The notes under the pieces are model-generated. The model was not told the DNA's origin. It saw nothing but the letters and a program-made list of their open reading frames with translations, and made no database searches. Positions 1 through 5,769 of a DNA stretch of 9,899 nucleotides are shown here, piece after piece. The position numbers were made by a program, and so were the translations under genes. The DNA is from Streptomyces iakyrus (GTDB lineage: Bacteria; Actinomycetota; Actinomycetes; Streptomycetales; Streptomycetaceae): NCBI RefSeq assembly GCF_000717055.1, contig NZ_JNXI01000053.1, positions 1 through 9,899 of the forward strand, in the 5' to 3' direction. How positions within the stretch are numbered: position 1 is the first letter of the stretch; each line of letters starts with the position of its first letter.

Positions 1-1
1 A

Positions 2-24
2 TCTCGGCCAGCAACGAGCCGAGA
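2..24. terminator. Small hairpin at left edge
   Basis: Seven-base arms TCTCGGC (2-8) and GCCGAGA (18-24) enclose a nine-base loop. No T-run follows on either strand, so termination is only a guess; a gene left of the window may end here. Confidence 0.3.
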
Positions 25-144
25 CTTCCGCGACAGCCGTGATCTCATGTCTGAGCAGCAAAAGTCGCACCTGAGGTTCGGAAAGAGAACGACCTCTAAA
101 GCCGTGGAGCCGACTGCCCCAGCCACAGAGGGTTTCTCCCCACG

Positions 145-247
145 AGTGCCCGCAGCCGCCGAGCGCGCCGCCGGGCGCGGCCAGCCGGGGCGAAGACAGG
201 AGGCAGGCCGCGCCCGGCGGCGCGCGCCCGCGCCGTGCGCGGGCACT
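145..247. repeat. Long GC-rich inverted repeat (terminator or ssDNA origin candidate)
   Basis: A perfect 20-base inverted repeat pairs 163-182 with 206-225 around a 23-base loop. Outside it, a second pair of nine-base arms, AGTGCCCGC (145-153) and GCGGGCACT (239-247), can close the same structure, with an internal loop of 9 and 13 bases. It starts 25 bases past the stop of the leftward gene ending at 272, so it may terminate the leftward cluster. A hairpin this long on a rolling-circle element could also be a single-strand origin. The structure is seen directly; both roles are inferred. Confidence 0.6.
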
Positions 248-271
248 TGAACCAGTAGAGAAAGTTGTAAC

Positions 272-652
272 TCAGTCTGTGGCGCGGGGCGTGAAGTCGT
301 ATGCACAGGCTGGGAGATCGACGCCTTGGCGGTGGGCCAAGGGCAGGAAGACCACTGGTCGGATCGTCCATGTGATGCGGGTGCTGGCGTGTGTCAGAGA
401 GACCATGCAGGCTTCCATGCGTAAGAGGGCTCGTCGGGTATCGATGCGGCCGTCGTAGAGCCAGCCCCAGGCCTCGTCGGAGGCGTCCGGGTCGAGTGCT
501 GGTGAGATGGTGCGTAAGGCGACCGCAACCCACCTGTCGGCCTGTGGTGCCGAGTAGGCATCGAAGGATGCCCGGAGTGCCGGCTGCCCCGTCTCGTCGT
601 TGACATCCTGCGTCCAGCACTCGCACCAGAAGCCCCGCTGGGGCTTGTCCAT
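272..652 (-). CDS. Hypothetical protein, last gene of leftward cluster
   Basis: I cannot assign a function. The 126-aa product is soluble, with no signal peptide or membrane segment. It is rich in Trp and Asp, with a block around DRWVAVALRTISPALDPDA and WGWLYDGRIDTRRA, and a C-terminal part ending near VVFLPLAHRQG. The chosen ATG (652-650) overlaps the TGA of the ATP-binding gene in the arrangement TGATG, which suggests translational coupling; a GTG six bases upstream (658) is an alternative start. Proteins of this look occur next to RsbW-like ATPases in Streptomyces elements (from memory, not checked). The coupling suggests that it works with, or is dosed together with, the ATPase. A strong stem-loop follows its stop. 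Confidence 0.75.
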   Translation of the reverse strand: MDKPQRGFWCECWTQDVNDETGQPALRASFDAYSAPQADRWVAVALRTISPALDPDASDEAWGWLYDGRIDTRRALLRMEACMVSLTHASTRITWTIRPVVFLPLAHRQGVDLPACAYDFTPRATD

Positions 653-1077
653 CAGCACGGGCGTCCTCCCGGCTGGGGGTCCGTGAAGAGTTCGGCTGTG
701 ACGGTGTAGCCGCTGTTGCTGCCGTGGACGATGACCCGGTGTGCGATGACGCTGACCATGCCCAAGCCGCGGCCGTGTACCGCGTCCACGCTCGGCTGCT
801 CGACCTTCGGGGCGGTGCCCGCCCCTCCCTCGTCGGTGATCGACAGTGCGACCACCTTGGGGGAGACCGCGAGGGCCAGGTGGAAGCTGCCTACCCCGCC
901 GCTCGCCGTGTGGAGAATCGCGTTTGCGCTCAGCTCGCTCACGATCAGTTCGGCGTCATCAGCCAGGGGAGACCCCCGCAGGATGTCCCGCGTCCAGCGG
1001 CGGGCCCGGCTCACCTCTTCCGGAAAACCTGGGCAAGTGAGTCCCCAGACCCGGGCGGTGCTCGTATACTCGTGCAT
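652..1077 (-). CDS. RsbW-like ATP-binding regulatory protein (HATPase_c_2)
   Basis: The 141-aa protein is a stand-alone GHKL ATPase domain of the anti-sigma/serine-kinase type. The N-box is visible as ELIVSELSANAILH (E48, N52), the G1 box as ITDEGGAG (D82, G84) and the G2 box as GRGLGM (102-107). Such proteins bind ATP and in Streptomyces usually phosphorylate anti-anti-sigma factors or bind sigma factors; the partner here is unknown. I chose the ATG at 1077-1075 because GAAGGA sits six bases before it, although the frame stays open upstream to 1107. An operator-like site (1068-1082) overlaps the start codon, so the element's repressor may block it. It lies 46 bases after the Nudix gene and is coupled to the next gene. 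Confidence 0.85.
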   Translation of the reverse strand: MHEYTSTARVWGLTCPGFPEEVSRARRWTRDILRGSPLADDAELIVSELSANAILHTASGGVGSFHLALAVSPKVVALSITDEGGAGTAPKVEQPSVDAVHGRGLGMVSVIAHRVIVHGSNSGYTVTAELFTDPQPGGRPC

Positions 1078-1082
1078 ACAAG
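1068..1082 (-). promoter_or_regulatory. Operator-like site O1 over the ATPase start
   Basis: The sequence ACTCGTGCATACAAG differs at only two adjacent positions from the reverse complement of site O5 (ACTCGTCTATACAAG). It covers the ATPase start codon (1077-1075). A further half-site, CTCGTATAC, adjoins at 1061-1069. Binding by the GntR repressor is inferred from similarity to the other sites. Confidence 0.5.
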
Positions 1083-1123
1083 TTCCTTCGTGCTGGTAGG
1101 CCGCCATGTGCAGCGGGTTCGGG

Positions 1124-1133
1124 CTAGACGAGT
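1124..1133 (+). promoter_or_regulatory. Operator-like site O2 at Nudix stop
   Basis: CTAGACGAGT contains the nine-base core TAGACGAGT (1125-1133) shared by five sites in the window. It overlaps the Nudix stop codon, just upstream of the ATPase gene. As it is partly coding it could be coincidental, but together with O1 it brackets the short gap before the ATPase. Confidence 0.35.
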
Positions 1134-1555
1134 TTCACGCCGTCGTGGGCGCGGATGGCCGGCGGGGCTACAGCGTCCAATGCGTCCAGGACGCGGATCG
1201 CGTATGCCTCGTCGGCGAGTTCGATGACCTCTTCCCGGGTGGCCCAGCGCAGTGCGCGGGTCTCGTTCCCGGTGGTGGGCGTGCCGTCGGCGGCCTCACA
1301 GCGGAAGACCATGGAGACGATCAAGCCTTTCATGTTCTTGTAGATCCCGGTCAGGGTCGCGGGAAGCGCGATCTTGATGCCGGTCTCTTCGAGAACTTCG
1401 CGCTGAAGGGCCTCCGGGATGGTCTCCTCGCGTTCGAGGATGCCGCCCGGGGGTTCCCAGTGGCCGTTGTCGCGGCGCTTGATCAAGAGGGCGCGGTCCT
1501 GGTCGTCGACGATGACTCCGGCGACGCTCACGGAGTGCGGACGTTCGGTGCTCAC
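1124..1555 (-). CDS. pif: Nudix hydrolase, Pif-like immunity protein
   Basis: The 143-aa product carries a complete Nudix box from G38 to I60 that fits Gx5Ex7REUxEExGU, ending REVLEETGI, so a metal-dependent diphosphate hydrolase is expected. The substrate cannot be told from sequence. In pSAM2 the Nudix protein Pif in the recipient prevents redundant transfer of the element; the position beside the korSA-like gene supports that role, but it is inferred. I chose the GTG at 1555-1553, just before STERPHSVSVAG, where the domain begins. AGAGGA lies only two bases before it, closer than usual; a GTG at 1612 would add 19 residues and run through the operator. It is divergent from the GntR gene (84-base gap with site O3) and heads the leftward cluster. 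Confidence 0.8.
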   Translation of the reverse strand: MSTERPHSVSVAGVIVDDQDRALLIKRRDNGHWEPPGGILEREETIPEALQREVLEETGIKIALPATLTGIYKNMKGLIVSMVFRCEAADGTPTTGNETRALRWATREEVIELADEAYAIRVLDALDAVAPPAIRAHDGVKLV

Positions 1556-1603
1556 GTTCCTCTGCCCTCTCGGATGGCTAGGCTCTCCACCGTAGCAACA
1601 AAG

Positions 1604-1622
1604 CTCGCCCACTCGTCTAGAT
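1604..1622 (-). promoter_or_regulatory. Operator-like site O3 between pif and gntR
   Basis: On the minus strand this site reads TAGACGAGTGGGCGAG (1619-1604), preceded by ATC. The same 16 bases recur exactly at 2496-2511 on the plus strand. On the plus strand the site reads ACTCGTCTAGAT and ends 17 bases before the GntR start codon, close to its ribosome site. Its place in the divergent gap suggests autorepression of the GntR gene and control of pif. Confidence 0.65.
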
Positions 1623-1638
1623 ACCTAAAGGAGTACAC

Positions 1639-2427
1639 GTGCCCTCTCTTTCCTCCGGCCTCCTCGGCGACCTCGATCCGACGAGCGATCGTGCGGTCTT
1701 TCGGCAGATCGCCGACCAGCTGCGCGAGGCCATCGACCGTGGGCGATTCAAGGAGGGCGAAAAGCTGCCTTCGGAAGCGGAGCTTGTCGAGCATTACGGG
1801 GTTTCCCGTATGACGGTTCGAAACTCCTTCTCCGTCCTCCAGGGCGAGGGCCTGGTGCACGCCGAGCACGGCAAGGGTGTCTTCGTGCGACCACGCCCGC
1901 CTGTACGGCGTCTCGCCTCAGACCGGTTCGCCCGGCGTCATCGCGAGCAGGGGAAGTCCGCGTTCATCGTGGAGGCCGACGCCGCCGGCAGTCACCCGCA
2001 GGTGGACAGCCTGGAGGTGAAGGAGGAGAAGGCCAGCCAGGACGTCTCCACCCGGCTTGGGTCCGTGCGGCGGGTGCTGGCCCGGCGTCGCCGGTATCTG
2101 CTGGACGGGCGGCCGGTGGAGTTCGCCACCTCGTATCTGCCGCTCGACATCGCGCGCGGGACGCCGATCGCTGAGCCGAACCCCGGGCCCGGCGGCATCT
2201 ACGCGCGGCTTGAGGAACTGGGGCACCGCCTCGACCACTTCGAGGAAGAGATCCGTGCCCGGATGCCCTCGCCCGACGAGGTCCGGACGCTGCGGCTGGC
2301 CTCTGGTGTGCCGGTCATTCACCTGATCCGGACCGCGTTCGACCAGGAGGGGCGGGCCGTGGAGGTCTGTGACACGGTCATGGCGGCGGACGCGTACGTC
2401 CTGTCGTACCAGCTCCCGGCGACGTGA
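1639..2427 (+). CDS. korSA: GntR/HutC-family repressor, KorSA-like
   Basis: The 262-aa protein has an N-terminal winged helix-turn-helix of the GntR type (about residues 18-82; PSEAELVEHYGVSRMTVRN is the recognition region) and a C-terminal UTRA ligand domain (about 105-258) typical of the HutC subfamily. The GTG start follows AAGGAG by five bases. In pSAM2 the equivalent KorSA represses its own gene and the activator gene pra, keeping the element integrated and silent until conjugation. Here matching operator-like sites lie before this gene, before the transfer operon, at the ATPase and before spdD. HutC-type operators have the half-site pattern GTnTAnAC, which fits CGTCTAGACGA-like sequences. 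The effector bound by the UTRA domain is unknown. Confidence 0.9.
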   Translation: MPSLSSGLLGDLDPTSDRAVFRQIADQLREAIDRGRFKEGEKLPSEAELVEHYGVSRMTVRNSFSVLQGEGLVHAEHGKGVFVRPRPPVRRLASDRFARRHREQGKSAFIVEADAAGSHPQVDSLEVKEEKASQDVSTRLGSVRRVLARRRRYLLDGRPVEFATSYLPLDIARGTPIAEPNPGPGGIYARLEELGHRLDHFEEEIRARMPSPDEVRTLRLASGVPVIHLIRTAFDQEGRAVEVCDTVMAADAYVLSYQLPAT

Positions 2428-2488
2428 GCGCCTGATCGGCGGTGGTGCGCGGGGCTGCCTGCCCGAACTCGTACACCCCAACAGGCTT

Positions 2489-2511
2489 ACTCGTATAGAC
2501 GAGTGGGCGAG
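2489..2511 (+). promoter_or_regulatory. Operator-like site O4
   Basis: The arms ACTCGT (2489-2494) and ACGAGT (2499-2504) form a perfect inverted repeat around ATAG, the most symmetric copy in the window. Downstream bases extend it to the 16-mer TAGACGAGTGGGCGAG shared with O3. Confidence 0.65.
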
Positions 2512-2568
2512 TTGTGTGGCAAGGTGGTCGTCGTTCCCGGAGATCGGGTTCGAACCCCGCATCTTGTA
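2496..2568 (+). other. tRNA-like segment (T-arm and possible CGT anticodon loop)
   Basis: A tRNA T-arm is visible: CGGG, loop TTCGAAC (2549-2555), then CCCG. At standard tRNA spacing upstream lies a seven-base loop with T at position 33 and CGT at 2529-2531, which would read as threonine. However, the anticodon stem has mismatches, no good D-arm can be drawn, and the acceptor ends barely pair. I regard it as a tRNA-like relic or chance structure; tRNA-finding software might call it tRNA-Thr. Confidence 0.25.
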
Positions 2569-2581
2569 TAGACGAGTAGAT
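2561..2581 (+). promoter_or_regulatory. Operator-like site O5 before the regulator/tra operon
   Basis: The imperfect palindrome runs from ATCTTGTATAGACG to GAGTAGAT. The 13-mer TAGACGAGTAGAT (2569-2581) recurs exactly before spdD (5492-5504). The site lies immediately upstream of the ribosome site and TTG start at 2593, so repressor bound here should block this operon. Confidence 0.65.
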
Positions 2582-2592
2582 GGGAAGAAGTC

Positions 2593-2949
2593 TTGCGCAC
2601 CATCCGTGTAGAGACCTCCGCCGCAACGATCCTGCTGACCGAGGCACCCGAGCCCAAGGTCCGCGACCGACAGACCGGCGAGATCGCCAAGGACGCCACC
2701 AGCGGAGAGGCGCTGATGTCGATCGGCGTCGTCTACCTGGAGGACGGCGAGTCCTCGCTGATCAAGGTCACCGTTCCTGAGAGTGGAGTCTCCGAGGGGC
2801 TGACGCTCGGGGCTCCGGTCTCGCTGCCGGGGCTGGTGGCCCGCCCGTGGGAGAGCGTCTTCAACGGGCAGCAGCGGCACGGCATCGCGTTCCGCGCCGC
2901 CGCCGTAACCCCGGCCGCGTTCCCGGTCGCCACCGGGGCTGCTGCCTGA
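2593..2949 (+). CDS. SCO3933-type regulatory protein (Pra position)
   Basis: The 118-aa product has no recognisable catalytic motif. It resembles, from memory, the small regulatory protein encoded beside GntR and FtsK-like genes in Streptomyces elements (SCO3933 of S. coelicolor). Features include an N-terminal beta-rich part (TIRVETSAATILLTEAPEP), the segment RDRQTGEIAKDA, and a C-terminal block around LVARPWESVFNGQQRHG. The start is TTG at 2593, preceded by GGGAAGAAG; no better ATG or GTG exists nearby. In pSAM2 the KorSA-repressed gene is the activator pra, which turns on rep-xis-int; this gene occupies that regulatory position, but equivalence is inferred. Its TGA overlaps the ATG of the next gene by one base. 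Confidence 0.75.
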   Translation: MRTIRVETSAATILLTEAPEPKVRDRQTGEIAKDATSGEALMSIGVVYLEDGESSLIKVTVPESGVSEGLTLGAPVSLPGLVARPWESVFNGQQRHGIAFRAAAVTPAAFPVATGAAA

Positions 2950-4328
2950 TGACCGATCTGACGACGCTCCTGGAAGTGGGTGGTCCTGTCGCCGCACTCG
3001 GCGGCGGGGCCGCCTACGCCCGGGCCAAGCATCCCGGGGTGTACTGGTCCACGTTCGGCCTGCCGATATCCACAGCCCGGCTGCTCAGCTCGTACGGCTC
3101 GGTCATGGAGGCCTGCGGGCTGACTGTGGCTCCCTCCCGGCTGCGGATGCTGGCAGTCAAGGCCACCACTCGCCGTGAGGTCCGGCCCGTACCGCCGCGT
3201 CGGGGCATCATCCGCCCCACCTCGACCGGGCTTCGGCTTCGGCTCCGGCTCGCTCCGGGGCAGGAACCAGCCGACGTCGCCGCCTCGGCGGAACGGCTGC
3301 GGCACGCCTGGGGCGTTCACGCCGTGTACGTGACGACGGTCAAGCCCGGTGTGGTCGAACTACGGCTCGTCGGCTTCGACGTGCTGCGGCAGGTGCGTAT
3401 GCCGCGCAAGGTGGACGCCGACTTCCTTCAGGTGCCTGTGGCTCTGCGGGAAGACGCCATGCCCTTCGTGCGCGACTACCGGGCCGTACCCCACCAACTC
3501 ACCCTCGGCGCGACGCTGTCAGGCAAGTCCATGTACCTGCGGCACCTGATCGCTGGGCTCGCCCCTCAGCCGGTCGCCCTCGTCGGTATCGACTGCAAGC
3601 GCGGTGTGGAGCTGGCGCCATTCGCCTCCCGGCTCTCCGCGCTGGCGACCGACCCGGAGCAGGCAGCCGAGCTGCTGCCCGTGCTCGTGAAGGAAATGGA
3701 GGACCGCTACGACCTGATCAAGGCCCGGCAAGGCATCACCCCGGGTACCCCGGCTGAAGAGATCACCTCCGACATCTCGGGACTGCCCGAGTCCGAACGT
3801 CCCGTCCCCTTGGTGCTGTTCGTAGACGAGGTTGCTGAACTGTTCCTCGTCGCCACCAGGAAGGACGAGGAACGACGGGATGAGATGGTCACCCAGCTCA
3901 TTCGCCTCGCCCAGCTCGGCCGCGCGGCCGGCATCTACCTGGAGGTCTGCGGACAGCGCTTCGGCGCCGAGTTGGGCAAGGGCGCCACCATGCTGCGAGC
4001 CCAGTTGACCGGCCGCGTCTGCCACAGAGTGAACGACGAAGCCTCCGCGAAGATGGCGCTCGGCGACATCGCACCCGAAGCGGTCTCGGCTGCATGTGCC
4101 ATCGCACCTGAACGTCCCGGCCTCGCCGTGGCAGGTGACACCTCGGGCGGCTGGTCACGCATCCGGACCCCGTACCTGTCCCTCAGCGATGCGGCGGCGG
4201 CCTGCCGAGAGTCCGCACACCTGGTGCCGGACGTGCCTGTGCTCAAGCCCTTCCTGCCCGAGGTGGCCATACGGCCAGTCGAGTCTCCGGCCCCCGTCGC
4301 TGAACCCAGCCCGGCTACTACCGGCTGA
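2949..4328 (+). CDS. traSA: FtsK/SpoIIIE-like conjugal DNA translocase, TraSA-like
   Basis: The 459-aa protein is the AICE main transfer protein, a hexameric ATPase that pumps double-stranded DNA between mycelia, as TraSA and TraB do. Walker A is GATLSGKS (187-194) and Walker B is VPLVLFVDE, with D293 and E294. Between them lie typical FtsK-family segments (IDCKRGVELAPF, EMEDRYDLI), and after them QLIRLAQLGRAAGI and the GQRFGAELGKGATMLRAQLTGRVC region. The N-terminus has at most one weak hydrophobic stretch (about 8-20) rather than the multi-span region of FtsK. The ATG at 2949 overlaps the preceding TGA; an upstream GTG in frame (2847) would run into the previous gene. It heads the transfer and spread genes. 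Confidence 0.92.
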   Translation: MTDLTTLLEVGGPVAALGGGAAYARAKHPGVYWSTFGLPISTARLLSSYGSVMEACGLTVAPSRLRMLAVKATTRREVRPVPPRRGIIRPTSTGLRLRLRLAPGQEPADVAASAERLRHAWGVHAVYVTTVKPGVVELRLVGFDVLRQVRMPRKVDADFLQVPVALREDAMPFVRDYRAVPHQLTLGATLSGKSMYLRHLIAGLAPQPVALVGIDCKRGVELAPFASRLSALATDPEQAAELLPVLVKEMEDRYDLIKARQGITPGTPAEEITSDISGLPESERPVPLVLFVDEVAELFLVATRKDEERRDEMVTQLIRLAQLGRAAGIYLEVCGQRFGAELGKGATMLRAQLTGRVCHRVNDEASAKMALGDIAPEAVSAACAIAPERPGLAVAGDTSGGWSRIRTPYLSLSDAAAACRESAHLVPDVPVLKPFLPEVAIRPVESPAPVAEPSPATTG

Positions 4329-4344
4329 CTTCGTCCACCAACCC

Positions 4345-4359
4345 CGGTCGGCGTGACCG
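4345..4359. other. Short hairpin between tra and spdB
   Basis: CGGTC (4345-4349) and GACCG (4355-4359) flank a five-base loop in the 84-base gap before spdB. It is too small to be a convincing terminator; it may only attenuate. Confidence 0.2.
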
Positions 4360-4412
4360 CCTCATGCCAGGTCCCTACCCCTCGCATGCCTGAACCCGGA
4401 AGGAGCCGCATC

Positions 4413-5081
4413 ATGCGCGCCCAACTGGCCCGCGTTGACGCGGTGCTCGTCCAAGCCGTCATCGCCGCCGCGCTGTCCTTCGCCCACCTGCACGACATCG
4501 CCTCGGCGGCCGGACAGGACGGGTGGAAGGCGTGGGCCTACCCGATCTCGGTCGACCTGCTGCTCGTCGCCGCCTGGCGCCGACTGCGGTCCGGGGAAGC
4601 CAAAGCGGCCGGGTGGTGCTGGTTCGTCATCGCCCTCACCGCCTCCCTGGGAGCCAATGTCGCCACCGCCGGCCTCCTCGACCTGGACCACGTCCCGGCC
4701 TGGCTGCGCATCCTCGTCGCGGGCTGGCCTGCGGTCGCCTTCCTCGGCGGCACGCTGCTCGCGCACTCCGTACCGACAACGCTCCACCAGGCCGCCGACC
4801 CCGACAAGGACAACGAGGTCCACGACTCCGCGGAGGCACCAGAAGCCCGTCCCGAGCCGCCTGCACACCCGTCCGCCGAACAAGGCCCACCCCAACCCAC
4901 CGACGAGCACGAGCCGCCCGAGCGTCCCGCCTTGCCCGTTCCGGCCGCCCTGGTCACCCACGCCCGCAAGGTCGCCGCCGAACACCACACCCGCACCGGA
5001 ACACCCATCGACACCCCAACGCTCCGCGCCCGCCTCGGCGTCCCCGCACCCATGGCCGAAGCCATCGCCACCCACCTCTGA
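4413..5081 (+). CDS. spdB: SpdB-like plasmid spread membrane protein (DUF2637)
   Basis: The 222-aa protein has four likely membrane helices in its first half: around VQAVIAAALSFAHL, YPISVDLLLVAAW, CWFVIALTASLGANVATAG and ILVAGWPAVAFLGGTLLA. A Pro/Glu-rich cytoplasmic linker follows (about 125-180), then a small helical C-terminal region (VTHARKVAAEHH to EAIATHL) that may form a helix-turn-helix-like fold. This matches the DUF2637/SpdB family, which helps the element spread between compartments of the recipient mycelium and cooperates with the Tra translocase. I chose the ATG at 4413 because AAGGAG is seven bases upstream; a GTG at 4353 lacks such a site. The next gene follows after ten bases. 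Confidence 0.85.
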   Translation: MRAQLARVDAVLVQAVIAAALSFAHLHDIASAAGQDGWKAWAYPISVDLLLVAAWRRLRSGEAKAAGWCWFVIALTASLGANVATAGLLDLDHVPAWLRILVAGWPAVAFLGGTLLAHSVPTTLHQAADPDKDNEVHDSAEAPEARPEPPAHPSAEQGPPQPTDEHEPPERPALPVPAALVTHARKVAAEHHTRTGTPIDTPTLRARLGVPAPMAEAIATHL

Positions 5082-5091
5082 AGGAGACCTC

Positions 5092-5283
5092 GTGAGCGCC
5101 AATCGCCGCTTCCGCAACGTCGTCCGCATCGGCCCCGTCCGGGTTGGCACGTACTACGACGGCCGGGGCCAGGAGAAGCACACCGCAGCCTGCACCGCCC
5201 CGCGCTGCGGCTTCTCCACCGACTACGACGGCCGCGCCGCCGCCGAGCTGGCCGCCCGCACCCACCGCTGCCCCGTGCGCTGA
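5092..5283 (+). CDS. Mobile element transfer protein (63 aa)
   Basis: This small basic protein begins SANRRFRNVVRIGPVRVGTYY and carries three cysteines (in AACTAPRCGF and HRCPVR) with a nearby histidine, a possible small metal-binding knuckle. It matches from memory the protein usually named mobile element transfer protein, which sits between SpdB and small Spd membrane proteins in pSAM2-like elements; the mechanism is not known. The GTG start follows AAGGAG, which itself overlaps the end of spdB, so the two are probably translated together. The frame stays open far upstream inside spdB, but that is a GC-bias shadow. Confidence 0.8.
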   Translation: MSANRRFRNVVRIGPVRVGTYYDGRGQEKHTAACTAPRCGFSTDYDGRAAAELAARTHRCPVR

Positions 5284-5299
5284 AAGGACCCCGAAAACC

Positions 5300-5494
5300 G
5301 TGACCGTCAGCCTGCCGCTTGTCGTCGTCCTCGGTTTCTTCGCCTGGGGAGCAGTCAGGTTCCTCGGCGTCCGCGTCTGGATCGTCGTCCTGATCGCCCT
5401 CTTCGGCTTCTGGCTCTCCCGCACCTTCCTCGCACCCGCCATCGAGTCCGGCACGCGCTCCGGCGTGACCGTCATAAACAGCTCACACGCCTAG
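5300..5494 (+). CDS. Small membrane protein, Spd-type (64 aa)
   Basis: Two hydrophobic segments fill the protein: VSLPLVVVLGFFAWGAV and VWIVVLIALFGFWLS. A short polar tail follows. It is probably an integral membrane protein acting with SpdB and SpdD in intramycelial spread, though no specific family could be assigned. The GTG at 5300 follows GAAAGGA by eleven bases, a little far, and comes 16 bases after the previous stop. Site O6 lies across its stop codon. Confidence 0.7.
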   Translation: MTVSLPLVVVLGFFAWGAVRFLGVRVWIVVLIALFGFWLSRTFLAPAIESGTRSGVTVINSSHA

Positions 5495-5504
5495 ACGAGT
5501 AGAT
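5490..5504 (+). promoter_or_regulatory. Operator-like site O6 before spdD
   Basis: CCTAGACGAGTAGAT shares the exact 13-mer TAGACGAGTAGAT (5492-5504) with O5. It lies just before the AAGGAG of spdD. It suggests a second repressor-controlled start that would drive spdD and possibly rep-xis-int. Confidence 0.6.
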
Positions 5505-5518
5505 AAGGAGAGGCAACC

Positions 5519-5761
5519 GTGTTCCTCCCGAAGTACCCCGACAGCCCGACCCCGCCGCCCGCGCACACCCACACCCCGACCGAGTCGGCGCCCGTACGGC
5601 GCTTGCTCCCGTCGGTCTCCATCGATCAGAAGACCGTCGTGGCCCTGGTCGTCGGCGGGGTGGTCCTTACCGCGCTCCTCGCCGCCGTCGCCTTGACGGC
5701 CATCTCCGTTGCCGTGGCCGCCGTCGTCCTGCGCTCCATGCTCCGCGACCACCGCCGCTGA
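5519..5761 (+). CDS. spdD: SpdD-like spread protein (80 aa)
   Basis: The N-terminus is Pro/Thr/His-rich (PTPPPAHTHTPTES) and is followed by one or two hydrophobic helices (TVVALVVGGVVLTALLAAVALTAISVAVAAVVL) and a short basic tail, RSMLRDHRR. This agrees with the small SpdD-type membrane proteins of Streptomyces plasmids and elements. The GTG start has AAGGAG eight bases upstream. The operator-like site O6 is immediately in front, so unlike the other spd genes it may have its own repressed promoter. A strong hairpin (5770-5818) follows its stop, separating it from repSA. Confidence 0.75.
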   Translation: MFLPKYPDSPTPPPAHTHTPTESAPVRRLLPSVSIDQKTVVALVVGGVVLTALLAAVALTAISVAVAAVVLRSMLRDHRR

Positions 5762-5769
5762 ACCGCGCT

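Larger units (their letters stand above)
1..271. other. Non-coding left region
   Basis: I see no convincing gene here. An open frame at 47-250 lacks a ribosome site and its second half is low-complexity Arg/Ala/Pro forced by GC-rich repeats. The region holds the small hairpin at 2-24 and the large stem-loop at 145-247. The 3' end of the tRNA-Arg gene (9023-9094) is not repeated here, so this is not the left attachment site as far as I can see. It is probably still inside the element, downstream of the leftward gene cluster. Confidence 0.5.
2428..2592 (+). promoter_or_regulatory. Leader/promoter region of the transfer operon
   Basis: This 165-base gap lies between the repressor gene and the transfer operon. 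It contains two operator-like sites that share the exact 12-mer GTATAGACGAGT (2493-2504 and 2566-2577), 73 bases apart, with a tRNA T-arm-like segment between them. Both sites include a TATAGA hexamer that could be a -10 element; I see no good -35. Two sites this far apart could support repressor looping. Confidence 0.6.

Noticed and set aside
47..250. Plus-strand open frame of 67 codons at the left end
   Set aside because: No ribosome site, and the second half is Arg/Ala/Pro composition forced by the GC-rich inverted repeat.
2847..2948. Upstream GTG start for the translocase
   Set aside because: It would overlap the preceding gene by about 100 bases with Arg-rich sequence; the ATG at 2949 overlaps the stop by one base, as in coupled genes.
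3823..3830. TAGACGAG match inside traSA
   Set aside because: It encodes the invariant Walker B residues (VDE) and lacks the final T and the second half-site, so it is most likely coincidental.
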